Positions 1-8,501 of a stretch of DNA of 64,000 bases are shown piece after piece. Source of the stretch: Mesoterricola silvestris (GTDB taxonomy: Bacteria; Acidobacteriota; Holophagae; Holophagales; Holophagaceae); assembly GCF_030295405.1 (NCBI RefSeq), contig NZ_AP027080.1:1550001-1614000 (forward strand). Reading direction: 5' to 3'. The position numbers were made by a program, and so were the translations under genes. How positions within the stretch are numbered: position 1 is the stretch's first letter; the number at the start of each line of letters is the position of its first letter. The notes below the pieces were generated by a model. That model was not told the DNA's origin. It made no database searches and saw only the letters and a list, made by a program, of their open reading frames with translations.

Positions 1-460
1 TGTCGTCCTTGAGCTTCACCACCTCGCGCGTGCGCTCGGCTACCCGCTCTTCCAGGCCGGACTGGTAGGCCTCGTTCTGGCGCAGGGCCTTGTAGTGGTT
101 CAGGGCCCGCTGGAGGCTGGCGTCCAGTTCGGCCAGCTTGAAGGGCTTCTGGATGAAGTCGTAGGCGCCGCTCTTGAGGGCCTGGATGGCGCTGTCGGTG
201 GTGGCGTAGCCCGTCATGAGGATGCAGAAGGTCTTGGGATCGATCTCCTGGATGGCCTGCAGCAGGTCCAGGCCCGAAAGGCCCCCGGGCATGTTGAGGT
301 CCGTGAAGATGATGGCGAAGTGCCGGGTGCGGGCCATGTCCAGGGCCACTTCGGCGGTCTCCGCGCCCTCGCACAGGTACCCCATGCTTTCCAGCGCCTC
401 CACCAGGAGGGTCCGGAAGTCCGATTCGTCGTCCACGATCAGGATGTTATAGGTGTCCAT
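1..460 (-). CDS. Response regulator, receiver domain (partial, runs off left edge)
   Basis: Cytoplasmic two-component output protein; only the first 153 residues lie in the window. The start reads MDTYNILIVDDESDF, with the acidic pair at D10-D11, the phospho-acceptor in FTDLNMP (D54) and the conserved lysine in FIQKPF. After about residue 120 a charged helix (ALNHYKALRQNEAYQ) continues to the edge, which could be a linker to an output domain or a coiled coil. A domain swap to HD-GYP or a histidine kinase cannot be excluded because the C-terminus is missing. The start codon lies inside a perfect 11-bp inverted repeat (separate entry). A 32-nt gap separates it from the upstream lipoprotein gene on the same strand. 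Confidence 0.85.
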   Translation of the reverse strand, partial: MDTYNILIVDDESDFRTLLVEALESMGYLCEGAETAEVALDMARTRHFAIIFTDLNMPGGLSGLDLLQAIQEIDPKTFCILMTGYATTDSAIQALKSGAYDFIQKPFKLAELDASLQRALNHYKALRQNEAYQSGLEERVAERTREVVKLKDD

Positions 461-479
461 AGGGTTCCTGGACACCTAT
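449..479 (-). promoter_or_regulatory. Perfect 11-bp inverted repeat spanning the regulator start codon
   Basis: ATAGGTGTCCA at 449-459 is exactly mirrored by TGGACACCTAT at 469-479 with a 9-nt spacer. Read on the minus strand, the spacer holds the AGGA ribosome-binding site and the A of the ATG, while the downstream arm encodes residues 1-4 of the regulator. As RNA it would form a hairpin that hides the start codon; as DNA the arm centres are 20 bp apart, about two helical turns, which fits a dimeric operator. Either would allow autoregulation. The symmetry is seen; the role is inferred. Confidence 0.55.
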
Positions 480-492
480 CCTACCCGAAGCT

Positions 493-1053
493 TCATTTGC
501 GGGGGGGCGGGAAGCGGGAAAGCATCGTCTTTACCGCCTGGGACACCTGCTGCTCGGCGTCCTCGGGGTCCGTGAGCCCCGTGAGGGCCCCTTCGGCCAC
601 GGCCTGCCAGATGAGCTGGTTGGTCTTGTTGTCCACGATCTCCAGGATGATGCTTCCCTCCCGGTAGCGCCGGGCCTCCGTGAACTGGGTGCCCACCCCG
701 TAGCCCCAGGGCCGCCAGTAGCCCCAGTGGGAGCCCAGGGTCGTGGTGGTGTACACCGTGCCCTGGCGGTAGATCGGATAATAGGTGACCAGCACGTCGG
801 GCTCGGCGGTCTTCTCCACCTTCAGCCCCTTGGCGGCCAGTTCCCGCTCCACGGCGGACCGCACCCGGCGGTCCATGATGGGGTTGCTCACCCCGTCGGA
901 CTTGCCCTGGGCCTTCTTGCTGGCGGCGTACCAGTCCCAGGTCTTGAAGGAGGCGTACGGGGCCTGGGAATCGTAGTCGTACTTCACGGTGTAGGGGGTG
1001 CAACCGGCGAGCACCGCCAGGGCCAGGGGGAACAGAGCGGCTTTCAGGTTCAT
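493..1053 (-). CDS. DUF4136-type outer lipoprotein
   Basis: 186-residue exported lipoprotein. The N-terminus is a lipoprotein signal peptide with lipobox LAGC (acyl-Cys at about residue 18). The mature part starts YTVKYDYDSQAPYASFKTWDW, typical of DUF4136 proteins, and has alternating beta-like segments, including SIILEIVDNKTNQLIWQAVAEG near residue 135, which is the conserved family core. Length matches the family. The start is well set: GGAGG sits just upstream of the ATG in GGAGGTCCCCATG. Biochemical role of the family is unknown; members sit in the Gram-negative envelope. It lies 18 nt downstream of the VanZ/phosphoesterase gene and may be co-transcribed with it. Confidence 0.85.
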   Translation of the reverse strand: MNLKAALFPLALAVLAGCTPYTVKYDYDSQAPYASFKTWDWYAASKKAQGKSDGVSNPIMDRRVRSAVERELAAKGLKVEKTAEPDVLVTYYPIYRQGTVYTTTTLGSHWGYWRPWGYGVGTQFTEARRYREGSIILEIVDNKTNQLIWQAVAEGALTGLTDPEDAEQQVSQAVKTMLSRFPPPRK

Positions 1054-1071
1054 GGGGACCTCCGGATCAGT

Positions 1072-2154
1072 CTATGGATGCGCCAAGGGCGTCAGAGGTT
1101 TAAGGCTCCCGTTTTCCCAGAGCATGAATGAGCCATCATGGGCCCAGGGAAGCGCGGTGCCGTTGCCTTCCACTTCATGGGTGTGGAAGTGGCCCGTGAT
1201 GAAGGTCTGCCCCGGGTGGGCCGCGGCGGCGGCCCGGAAGGCCTCCCGGGGAAAGGCCAGCTTGTAGGCCCGGTTCGTGGTGCGCAGGGACCGCTCCAGC
1301 CGGGCGGCAAGGGAACGGGCGGTGGAGCGGGGCAGGGCCCGGGCCACCACCCACATGGCCCCGCTGCGGGAGACCAGGTTCCAGAGCCGGTAGCGCCCGT
1401 CGGCGGCGTTGATGAGGTCCCCGTGCTCCCAGGCCAGGGCCTCCCCGGGCAGGCCGCCCCCGATGCCCTCGCCCATGAGATCGAAGCGGTCCGAAAGGCC
1501 GTCCAGGAAGTATTCCCGGTTGCCCAGCCAGAACCCCACCCAGCGCCCCTGGCGCCGGCGCTCGTCCACCCAGGCCAGGAAGGCCTCCTGCTGGGGGGAT
1601 TCCATGCCCGGGATCCCCACCCACACATCGAAGATATCCCCCAGGAAGAGCCAGTCCGCCTCCGGGAGGCGGGCGGTGGCCTCCCCCAGGCCCGTGAGTT
1701 CCCCGCCCCAGTGGGGGTCGGCCACCAGCACCAGGGGCCGGGAGGGGTCCGGCCGCTCCGCCCGGCCCCGGCGCCAGCCCAGGGCGGCCATCCACCGCCG
1801 CCACAGGAGCGGCAGGCAGGAAAGGGCCAGCCCCGCCACCGCCCCGGCCGAATCCGCGGCCCAGTCCAGCACCGAGGCGTCCCGCCCCGCCACGAAGATC
1901 TGATGCACTTCGTCGGACAGGCCGTAGGCCGAGGCCAGCAGGAAGATCGCCAGGTGGCGCCGGTAGGTGGGCGCGCCGCGCCAGGTGGCCCGGGCCGCCA
2001 GCTCCATGGCCAGGGCGAGTGCCGCGAACTCCGTGGCGTGGGCCAGCCAGTCCAGGGGATGGGGCAGGGACACGGGGAGGCTGCTCCGGCTGCTGAGCCA
2101 GAAGGTGTTGATGGCCAGGGCCAGGGGAAGGATCCAGATCCAGGTGCGCCGCAT
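1072..2154 (-). CDS. VanZ-like membrane domain fused to LpxH-like metallophosphoesterase
   Basis: One 360-residue reading frame joins two domains. Residues 1-125 are VanZ-like: hydrophobic helices around the hallmark [19 protein letters not shown] (about 80-98). Residues 140-355 are a calcineurin-type phosphoesterase closest in motif pattern to UDP-2,3-diacylglucosamine hydrolase LpxH: D-P-H (146-148), LFLGDIFD (169-176), GNREYF (211-216), EHGD, and a final GHFHTHE. These supply all metal-ligand positions of the family. The predicted role is pyrophosphate or phosphate-ester cleavage on a lipid precursor at the inner membrane; substrate is inferred only. Such a fusion is unusual, since LpxH is normally a stand-alone peripheral protein. 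Divergent from the oxidase gene with 81 nt between starts. Confidence 0.8.
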   Translation of the reverse strand: MRRTWIWILPLALAINTFWLSSRSSLPVSLPHPLDWLAHATEFAALALAMELAARATWRGAPTYRRHLAIFLLASAYGLSDEVHQIFVAGRDASVLDWAADSAGAVAGLALSCLPLLWRRWMAALGWRRGRAERPDPSRPLVLVADPHWGGELTGLGEATARLPEADWLFLGDIFDVWVGIPGMESPQQEAFLAWVDERRRQGRWVGFWLGNREYFLDGLSDRFDLMGEGIGGGLPGEALAWEHGDLINAADGRYRLWNLVSRSGAMWVVARALPRSTARSLAARLERSLRTTNRAYKLAFPREAFRAAAAAHPGQTFITGHFHTHEVEGNGTALPWAHDGSFMLWENGSLKPLTPLAHP

Positions 2155-2235
2155 GGCTCAATCCTAGCATCCGGCCCCGGACGCTTTCAGGACGCGGGGA
2201 AAAGGATAGAATCCCAGCATCCCCGAAAGGCCCCC

Positions 2236-3330
2236 ATGACCGAGCGGATCGAATGCGTGGTGATCGGCGCCGGCGTCGTGGGCCTGGCCCTGGCGCGGCG
2301 CCTGGCCCTGGGGGGCCGGGAGGTGGTGATCCTGGAGCGGGAGGACCGCTTCGGCACCGGCATCAGCTCCCGGAACAGCGAGGTGGTGCACGGGGGCCTG
2401 TACTACGCCCCGGGAAGCCTCAAGGCCCGCCTGTGCGTGGAGGGCAACGCCGCGCTCCATGCCCTGTGCCGGGCCCGGGGCGTGGCCCACCGGCGCTGCG
2501 GGAAATTCATCGTGGCCACCCGGCCCGGCCAGGTGGAGGCCCTGGAGGGCCTCCTGGTCCGGGGCCTCGCCAACGGGGTGCCGGGCCTGGCCCTGCTCAC
2601 CGGCGCTCAGGCCCGGGCCGCCGAGCCCGGCCTGGCCTGCCTGGCGGCCCTCCATTCCCCCTCCACGGGCATCGTGGACGCCCACGGCCTCATGAAGGCC
2701 CTCCTGGGCGAAGCCGAGGAGCACGGCGCCAGCCTGGTGCTCCGCAGTCCCGTGCTGGGGGGCGAAGCCGAGGGGGGCGCCGTGCGCCTGGAGGTGGGCG
2801 GGGCGGAGCCCCTGGAGATCCTGGCCTCCCGGGTCTTCAACTGCGCGGGCCTGGGCGCCCCGGAGGTGGCCCGCCGCATCCGGGGCCTGCGTCCGGGATC
2901 CGTCCCCCCCCAGTTCCTGGCCAAGGGCACCTACTTCGCCCTGGCCGGGCCCGCCCCCTTCTCCCGGCTGGTGTACCCCGTGCCCGAACCGGCCGGCCTG
3001 GGCGTCCACCTGACCCTGGACCTGGGCGGCCAGGCCCGCTTCGGTCCGGACGTGGAATGGGTGGAGGAGGAGGCCTACGACGTGGCCCCCGCCCGGGCCG
3101 GGGCCTTCTACGCCGAGATCCGCCGCTACTGGCCGGGCCTGCCCGACGGGGCCCTGCGGCCGGCCTACGCGGGCATCCGGCCCAAGCTCCAGGGGCCCGG
3201 GGATCCGGTCCCCCGGGATTTCCTCGTCCAGGGCTCCGGGGACCACGGCGTGCCGGGGCTGGTGAACCTCCTGGGCATCGAATCCCCGGGCCTCACGGCG
3301 TGCCTCGCCCTGGCGGAGCACTGCGCCTAG
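2236..3330 (+). CDS. lhgO: L-2-hydroxyglutarate oxidase-like FAD enzyme
   Basis: 364-residue flavoprotein of the DAO superfamily. The FAD-binding fold is at the N-terminus ([16 protein letters not shown], then the acidic end of strand 2 in VVILERE). It is followed by the LhgO-type signature [15 protein letters not shown] and [13 protein letters not shown] (about residues 46-76). The C-terminal [22 protein letters not shown] closes the FAD fold. LhgO oxidises L-2-hydroxyglutarate to 2-oxoglutarate and feeds electrons to the respiratory chain; other 2-hydroxyacids are possible substrates. The ATG at 2236 fits the family N-terminus. A TAGAAT -10-like hexamer is at 2207-2212. It is monocistronic, ending before a repeat element. 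Confidence 0.85.
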   Translation: MTERIECVVIGAGVVGLALARRLALGGREVVILEREDRFGTGISSRNSEVVHGGLYYAPGSLKARLCVEGNAALHALCRARGVAHRRCGKFIVATRPGQVEALEGLLVRGLANGVPGLALLTGAQARAAEPGLACLAALHSPSTGIVDAHGLMKALLGEAEEHGASLVLRSPVLGGEAEGGAVRLEVGGAEPLEILASRVFNCAGLGAPEVARRIRGLRPGSVPPQFLAKGTYFALAGPAPFSRLVYPVPEPAGLGVHLTLDLGGQARFGPDVEWVEEEAYDVAPARAGAFYAEIRRYWPGLPDGALRPAYAGIRPKLQGPGDPVPRDFLVQGSGDHGVPGLVNLLGIESPGLTACLALAEHCA

Positions 3331-3334
3331 GTAA

Positions 3335-3752
3335 TCGTACGTGTCCCGGACGTACGCCCTGTTTCGTCATCGCCGGACAAGCCGGCGATGACGGGGATGG
3401 CGGGAGGGACATGGGGCCTGTGCTTCGCCCATTCCCTTCGCTGAGCGTAGGGGAGTCCGGAGTGGAATGGCTCTCCTGGGGGGCCCTGGCGAGGAGGGTG
3501 GCTTCCAATGGGTTGGTGGATCCGCTTCGCGTAGCCCCCCTCGGTGCCGGCGGGCGCCGACGCTGGGCTTGCCCATGACCTATTCAGCATTGGCGCGAAT
3601 CAACCTGCCCGTCGAAAGACGCGAAGAGAGCCCCCCAGGTGGGTCGGGGCCAATGGGTGACAACACAGGCCCATGGATGAGGTGAAAGCCTTCCGTTGCT
3701 GCGGGCTTGGCCCGCGGCAACGAACCGGGGCGAAGGTCTGGGACACGTACGA
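3335..3752. repeat. 418-bp imperfect palindromic element with hairpin-bearing ends
   Basis: Fills the gap between lhgO and the HD-GYP gene; no gene is seen in it. The outer 13 bp are perfect inverted copies (TCGTACGTGTCCC at 3335-3347, mirrored at 3740-3752). Similarity continues inward at about 70 percent for 50 bp or more. Each arm carries a hairpin at the same place: 3365-3376/3382-3393 (perfect 12-bp stem) and 3694-3706/3710-3722 (13 pairs with one G-U). The stem sequences differ between arms but each remains self-complementary, as in REP-type repeats. Shared blocks such as CCTGGGGGGC extend deeper. It looks like two inverted copies of one repeat unit or a decayed non-coding mobile element. 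Confidence 0.65.
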
Positions 3753-3762
3753 CCCGGGGCCC

Positions 3763-4878
3763 TCAGGGCAGTTCGGGTTCCGCGAAGCGGTCCGGATGGA
3801 GCAGCATGATCTCCCGGAACCGCGGCAGGTGATCGAAGAAGGTCCGGGTCAGCAGGGGGTCGAAGAAGACCCCGGCGTTCTCCCGGATGTAGGCCAGGAC
3901 TTCGGGCTCGGTCCAGGGCATCTTGTACACCCGGCGGTGGATGAGGGCGTCGTACACGTCCACGAGGCAGGTGATGCGCGCCTCGATGGGGATCGCCTCG
4001 CCCTTGAGCCCAAGGGGGTAGCCGGTGCCGTCCCAGCGCTCGTGGTGACAGGCGGCGATGCGGGCGCCCATCTGGATGAAGGGGACGGTGGAATTCTTGA
4101 GGATATTGGCGCCCATGGTGGTGTGGGTCCGCATGATGATCCATTCCTCTTCCGTGAGGCGGCCGTCCTTCTGGAGGATGCGGTCCGGCACCCCGATCTT
4201 GCCGATGTCGTGCATGGGCGCGGCGGCCTGGATGGTCTCGACGCGCCCCTCGTCCCAGCCCAGCAGGCGGGCCATTTCGGCGGCGTACAGGCCGATGCGC
4301 CGCACGTGGGCCCCGGTCTCGTTGTCCCGGTGCTCGGAGGCGGAAATGAGGCGCAGGGCCACCTCGTCCCGGGAGGCCTTGATCTCCACGGTCTGCTCAG
4401 CCACCCGGCGGGCCAGGATCGCCTCCCGGTCCCGGTACTCCAGCTCCAGCATGCGCCGGCGCAGCGCCGCGGCGACGGCGATGAGGATATCGTTGGTCTT
4501 GAAGGGCTTGAGCACGTACCCGTAGGCGCCGTGGCGCAGGCACTCCATGGCCATTTCGGTGTTGTCCATGGAACTGACCATGACGAAGGCGATCTCGGGG
4601 ATGCGGTGGGCCACGGCCTTGACCAGGGCGAGGCCCGTCATGCCCGGCATCTGGATATCCGAAAGCACCAGGTCCACCTTCTCCCGGTCCAGGAAGGCCA
4701 GCGTCTTGAAGGCGTCGGAGGCCTCGAAGCACGTGAACCCGTGCTTCTTCAGGGTGCGCATCACGGCCAGGCGCACGATGTCCTGGTCATCCACCACCAG
4801 GATGCGGATGTCCTTGGGCGCGTGGCCGGGCAGGGGCCAGTCGATGGGCAGGGCGTGGGGGCGACCGGAGGGGCTCAT
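3763..4878 (-). CDS. Response regulator with HD-GYP output (c-di-GMP phosphodiesterase)
   Basis: 371 residues. The receiver domain (about 24-140) has acidic residues in VVDDQD, phospho-acceptor D74 in SDIQMPG and lysine in LKPFK. A coiled linker (about 141-175) leads to an HD-GYP domain (about 178-365) with HD at 223-224 (MHDIGKIGVPD), HH at 278-279 and GTGYP at 284-288, so the metal and substrate residues are intact. HD-GYP enzymes hydrolyse c-di-GMP to pGpG or GMP. Phosphorylation by an unlinked kinase should control it, as no kinase gene is adjacent. The gene stands alone between a repeat element and the ArnT/ArnE pair, 32 nt downstream of the latter. Confidence 0.92.
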   Translation of the reverse strand: MSPSGRPHALPIDWPLPGHAPKDIRILVVDDQDIVRLAVMRTLKKHGFTCFEASDAFKTLAFLDREKVDLVLSDIQMPGMTGLALVKAVAHRIPEIAFVMVSSMDNTEMAMECLRHGAYGYVLKPFKTNDILIAVAAALRRRMLELEYRDREAILARRVAEQTVEIKASRDEVALRLISASEHRDNETGAHVRRIGLYAAEMARLLGWDEGRVETIQAAAPMHDIGKIGVPDRILQKDGRLTEEEWIIMRTHTTMGANILKNSTVPFIQMGARIAACHHERWDGTGYPLGLKGEAIPIEARITCLVDVYDALIHRRVYKMPWTEPEVLAYIRENAGVFFDPLLTRTFFDHLPRFREIMLLHPDRFAEPELP

Positions 4879-4910
4879 TCAAGAGAGATCCTAGCCGGTC
4901 CGGCGGGATT

Positions 4911-5294
4911 TCACGAATGTTTCGCGACCCCCGTGAAGGCCTGGAGGGCCACCCCGAGGATGATCAGGGACAGGGCCCCCCAGCGCAGGGGGGGGATGCT
5001 CTCCCCCAGCACCGCCTGGCTCAGGAGGGCGTTGACCAGGAAGCCCAGGGCCAGGAATGGGTAGGCGTAGTTCACTTCCACCAGGTTCAGGGCCCCGGCC
5101 CACAGCACCACGCTGAGGGCGTAGCAGCCCAGGCAGGTGAGGGTCCAGGGGTTGAGGCCCAGGCGGAACAGGGAGGGCAGGTCCCAGGTCATGCCGCCCA
5201 CGGCCTGGAGGCCCTTCTTCATGGCGATCTGGGCGAAGGCGTTGAGGAGCACGCCCGCGAGGATGAGGGGAAGGGCCTTGACGTAGGGGCTCAC
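4911..5294 (-). CDS. EamA/SMR-type small membrane transporter (ArnE/ArnF-like)
   Basis: 127-residue protein with four predicted transmembrane helices: LPLILAGVLLNAFAQIAMKKGLQ, a central pair around TLTCLGCYALSVVLWAGAL, and a C-terminal LSLIILGVALQAF. Key family features are the helix-1 AQIAMKKGL and the NLVEVNYAYPFLALGFLVNALLSQ segment of ArnE/EamA proteins. It starts with GTG at 5294, which shares GTGA with the stop of the upstream glycosyltransferase, so the two are translationally coupled. ArnE/F proteins help move undecaprenyl-phosphate-linked aminoarabinose across the inner membrane. By analogy this one may flip or supply the lipid-linked sugar for its neighbour. No arn sugar-synthesis genes are nearby, so the sugar is unknown. 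Confidence 0.8.
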   Translation of the reverse strand: MSPYVKALPLILAGVLLNAFAQIAMKKGLQAVGGMTWDLPSLFRLGLNPWTLTCLGCYALSVVLWAGALNLVEVNYAYPFLALGFLVNALLSQAVLGESIPPLRWGALSLIILGVALQAFTGVAKHS

Positions 5295-7030
5295 TGGGAT
5301 TCCTTTCCGGATTTCCTGCGGATCAGGAGGGCCTCCCCGCCGCCGACGGGCACCCTCAGCAGGACCTCGAACCGGTTGCGGTCCAGGCCCCAGTCGTCCA
5401 TGTCCCATTCCCGGCGCATGGACACCAGGCGGTCCTCGGGGCCCAGGCCCTCCAGGTCCCGGGCCGTGCGCAGTTCGGGCATGCGGTGGTCGGTGTAGAC
5501 CATGGCGCCGCTGCGGATGGTCTGCCAGAAGAAGACCCGGCGGCCCCGGATGAGGGGCTGCACGGCCTCGGTCCAGGCCCGGTAGCCCTTGCGGGCGTCC
5601 AGGAGGCGGAAGCCCCAGGTGCCCACCACCAGGAAGGTGAGGCCGATGGCCACGGCCGTGTCCCGCACCACGTGGCGGCCTTCCCCGGCCAGCATCCGGC
5701 CCACGAGGGACAGGGCCCCCAGGAGGAGGATGGCCGCGCAGACCCGCAGGGGGCCCAGGTAGGGCAGGATCTCCGCCTGGATCTTCGGGCCGCCCGCGCC
5801 CAGGAAGGCCAGGGCGCCCAGGGCCAGCCCCGGCGCGGCCAGGGCCCCGGCCAGGATCCCCCCCAGGCGCCGCAGGCGCGTGGGGCCCACGGCCTCCACG
5901 GAAAGGGGCTGGAGGAGCGCGGCCAGCAGCAGGGCCAGGAAGGGGTAGATCATGAGGATGTACTTGCCCTGCTTGCTCTGGGAGCAGCTCAGGAGCAGGA
6001 AGGGCACCACCGCGGCCAGGATGAGGAAGCGCGCCAGGGGGCTGCGCCGGGCCCCGGTGCCCCGCAGGAAGAGGCCCAGGGCCGGCAGCAGCAGGCTCCA
6101 GGGGAAGAAGTCCCCGGCCAGGTACTGCACGTAGCGCCAGAAGGGCTGGACGTGGTCCCAGGCCTTCAGGGCCCGCTCGAAGTTCTGGTGGACGATCATC
6201 TGGTAGGCGTAGGCGGCGCCCCCCTTGAGTCCGGCGGCCACGTACCAGGGCGCGATGAGGGCCACCAGGATCAGGAGCCCCCATCCGGGCAGGGTGCGCC
6301 GGAAGGCCTTCAGGTCCCGCTCCCAGGCCAGGAAGGCCAGGAGCACGGCGCCCGAGAGCACCAGGGCCAGGGGGCCCTTGGCCAGGAAGGCCAGGCTCAG
6401 GGAGACGTAGGCCCCGATGAACCACGTGCGCTCCTCGTGCACGTAGCGGGGGTTGGTCTCGTCCCGCACCAGGAGGTAGCCCCCGATCCAGGCCAGCCAG
6501 CCCCAGGCCAGGAGCGCCGTGAAGACCATGTCGATCTGGATGAGCTGGGACTGCCAGAGCCAGAGGGGCGTCGAGGCCAGGATCAGGGCGGCAAGGTCGC
6601 CCATGTCGGCCTGCAGGAACCGCGCCGTCCACTTCCGGAACCCGAACATGAAGAGGATGGAGGCCAGCACCGAGGGCAGGCGCAGGGCCCAGGCCGCGAT
6701 GCCGAAGGTGAAGCCCCGGCCGCCGGTGAGGGCCTCCCCGGTGATGGCCGAGGCCTTCATGAGCCAGTAGAACAGGATGGGCTTCTCGGAATAGGGCTCC
6801 CCGTTGAGGTAGGGCAGCAGCCAGGAGCCGCGCTCGCGCATCTCCCGCACGCACTGGGCGAAGTCCGGCTCGTCGGGGCTCCACAGGTCCCGCATGGGCA
6901 GGATCAGCAGCAGGCCCAGGGCGAACAGCAGGGGCACCCGGTTGCGCCAGAGCCAGGCCAGGAACCGGTTGCCGGTCGCGGGCGCGGAAGGGATTCTGCA
7001 GGCATCGCCGGTATTTTCAAATTCACCCAT
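5291..7030 (-). CDS. ArnT-like membrane glycosyltransferase (PMT/GT-C family)
   Basis: 579-residue polytopic inner-membrane protein with about 11-13 hydrophobic helices. The first periplasmic loop carries the catalytic acidic pair of GT-C enzymes in DLWSPDEPDFAQC (about residues 48-60), followed by the ArnT/PMT-like PYLNGEPYSEKPILFYWLMKAS. A short soluble C-terminal part ends the protein. ArnT transfers L-Ara4N from undecaprenyl phosphate to lipid A; this homologue probably glycosylates a lipid or protein acceptor on the periplasmic side. A strong ribosome-binding site (GGAGGATAAGGC before ATG) supports the start. It overlaps the ArnE-like gene by 4 nt and is divergent from rarA. Confidence 0.85.
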   Translation of the reverse strand: MGEFENTGDACRIPSAPATGNRFLAWLWRNRVPLLFALGLLLILPMRDLWSPDEPDFAQCVREMRERGSWLLPYLNGEPYSEKPILFYWLMKASAITGEALTGGRGFTFGIAAWALRLPSVLASILFMFGFRKWTARFLQADMGDLAALILASTPLWLWQSQLIQIDMVFTALLAWGWLAWIGGYLLVRDETNPRYVHEERTWFIGAYVSLSLAFLAKGPLALVLSGAVLLAFLAWERDLKAFRRTLPGWGLLILVALIAPWYVAAGLKGGAAYAYQMIVHQNFERALKAWDHVQPFWRYVQYLAGDFFPWSLLLPALGLFLRGTGARRSPLARFLILAAVVPFLLLSCSQSKQGKYILMIYPFLALLLAALLQPLSVEAVGPTRLRRLGGILAGALAAPGLALGALAFLGAGGPKIQAEILPYLGPLRVCAAILLLGALSLVGRMLAGEGRHVVRDTAVAIGLTFLVVGTWGFRLLDARKGYRAWTEAVQPLIRGRRVFFWQTIRSGAMVYTDHRMPELRTARDLEGLGPEDRLVSMRREWDMDDWGLDRNRFEVLLRVPVGGGEALLIRRKSGKESQ

Positions 7031-7100
7031 GCCTTATCCTCCCAGGCCGGGCCGGATCAAGCCAGGGGCTTTCCGCGGCCCATGGGATAATCTGGAACCG

Positions 7101-8501
7101 ATGAACGGCAACCACATCCCCCTAGCCGAGCGCATGCGCCCCCAATCCATGGAGGAGGTGGTGGGGCAGGGCCACCTCCTGGGCCCCCGGGGCGCCCTGA
7201 CGCGGCTCACTTCCGGGGGGCGCCTGCCCTCCCTGGTCTTCTGGGGCCCCCCCGGCACCGGCAAGACCACCCTGGCCCGGCTCCTGGCCCAGGCCACGGG
7301 CCACCCCTTCCTGGAATTCTCCGGGGCCTCGGGGTCCGCCGCCGAGCTCAAGAAGTTCCTCACCGAGCACCGCCAGCAGCCCCTGTTCCGCACCGTGCCC
7401 CCCGTGCTCTTCCTGGACGAGATCCACCGCTACAACCGGGCCCAGCAGGACATCCTCCTGCCCAGCCTGGAGCGGGGCGAGGCCATCCTGGTGGGGGCCA
7501 CCACGGAGAACCCCGCCTTCTACCTGAACCCCGCCCTGCGCAGCCGCTGCCAGCTGCTGCCCCTGAAGCCCATCGAGCCCGGGGAGATCCTCCGGGTGCT
7601 GGAGCGGGCCTGGGCCCTGGAACGCCCCGGGGAGGAGGCCCCCCCGGAGGTCCTGGCGTGGCTCTCCGGCTGGGCCGGCGGGGACCTGCGCTCGGCCCTG
7701 GCGGGGCTGGAGACCTGGCTGAACATGCCCGTCGCGGACCTGGAGGGCCTCCGGGAGGCGCTGGGGGGCCGGCTCATGTACGACCGCGCCGATGGCCACT
7801 ACGACCTGGCCAGCGCCTTCCAGAAGAGCCTGCGGGGCTCCGACCCCGACGCGGCGCTGTACTACCTTTCGCGCATGATCCGGGGCGGGGAGGATCCGCG
7901 CTTCATCTGCCGCCGCCTCCTGGTGTGCGCCGCCGAGGACGTGGGCAACGCCGACCCCATGGCCTTCGTCATCGCCGAGGCCGCGAGCCGCGCCGCCGAG
8001 CAGATCGGCTGGCCCGAGGCCCGCATCCCCGTGGCCCAGGCGGTGCTCTACGTGGCCAACGCCCCCAAGAGCAACGCCACCGTCCTGGCCATCGACGCCG
8101 CCATGGCCGCCCCCGACCTGCCGGTGCCCGACGCCATCGGGGACGCCCACACCGCCACGAGCCGCGCCGCCGGCAAGGGCGAGGGCTACTTCTATTCCCA
8201 CGCCGACTACGACCGCCCCCAGGCCTTCCTCCCCGTGGCCCTGCGGGGAACCCCCTTCTACCAGCCCATCCGCCCCCAGGAACGCAACTGGCGGGACCGC
8301 ACCGAACCCGACCCCGGGGCCCTGGACGAACGCTGGACCGCCTGGGCCCAGGCCAACCCCGAAGGGGGTGACGTGCCCCTGGACGCCTGGGCCACGGACC
8401 TCCACTGCAGCCGCGAAGCCCTGGCTCGCGCCCTGTCCCGCCTGATGGCGGGCTCCTGGAAGCTCGAGCGCCTCCTCCGGGCCCGGCCGGAGCAAGGCTA
8501 G
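7101..8501 (+). CDS. rarA: Replication-associated recombination protein A (AAA ATPase)
   Basis: 466-residue clamp-loader-like ATPase acting at stalled replication forks. It begins PLAERMRPQSMEEVVGQGHLL, as in RarA/MgsA. Walker A is FWGPPGTGKTTLARLL (about residue 47 on), Walker B is VLFLDEIHRYN, and sensor 1 lies in VGATTENPAFYLNPALRSRCQ. The C-terminal MgsA domain is recognisable by SNATVLAIDAAM and the HADYDRPQAFLPVALRGTPFYQP block. Length is typical. ATG 7101 was chosen because it starts the family-conserved N-terminus; a GATAAT hexamer at 7086-7091 could be its -10 element. Nothing odd in the motifs. Confidence 0.95.
   Translation: MNGNHIPLAERMRPQSMEEVVGQGHLLGPRGALTRLTSGGRLPSLVFWGPPGTGKTTLARLLAQATGHPFLEFSGASGSAAELKKFLTEHRQQPLFRTVPPVLFLDEIHRYNRAQQDILLPSLERGEAILVGATTENPAFYLNPALRSRCQLLPLKPIEPGEILRVLERAWALERPGEEAPPEVLAWLSGWAGGDLRSALAGLETWLNMPVADLEGLREALGGRLMYDRADGHYDLASAFQKSLRGSDPDAALYYLSRMIRGGEDPRFICRRLLVCAAEDVGNADPMAFVIAEAASRAAEQIGWPEARIPVAQAVLYVANAPKSNATVLAIDAAMAAPDLPVPDAIGDAHTATSRAAGKGEGYFYSHADYDRPQAFLPVALRGTPFYQPIRPQERNWRDRTEPDPGALDERWTAWAQANPEGGDVPLDAWATDLHCSREALARALSRLMAGSWKLERLLRARPEQG

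Noticed and set aside
3293-3685. Short open frames inside 3331-3762
   Set aside because: Two opposite frames read similar text (RTCP..P.FV.AGQA) only because the element is an inverted repeat; not a protein family.
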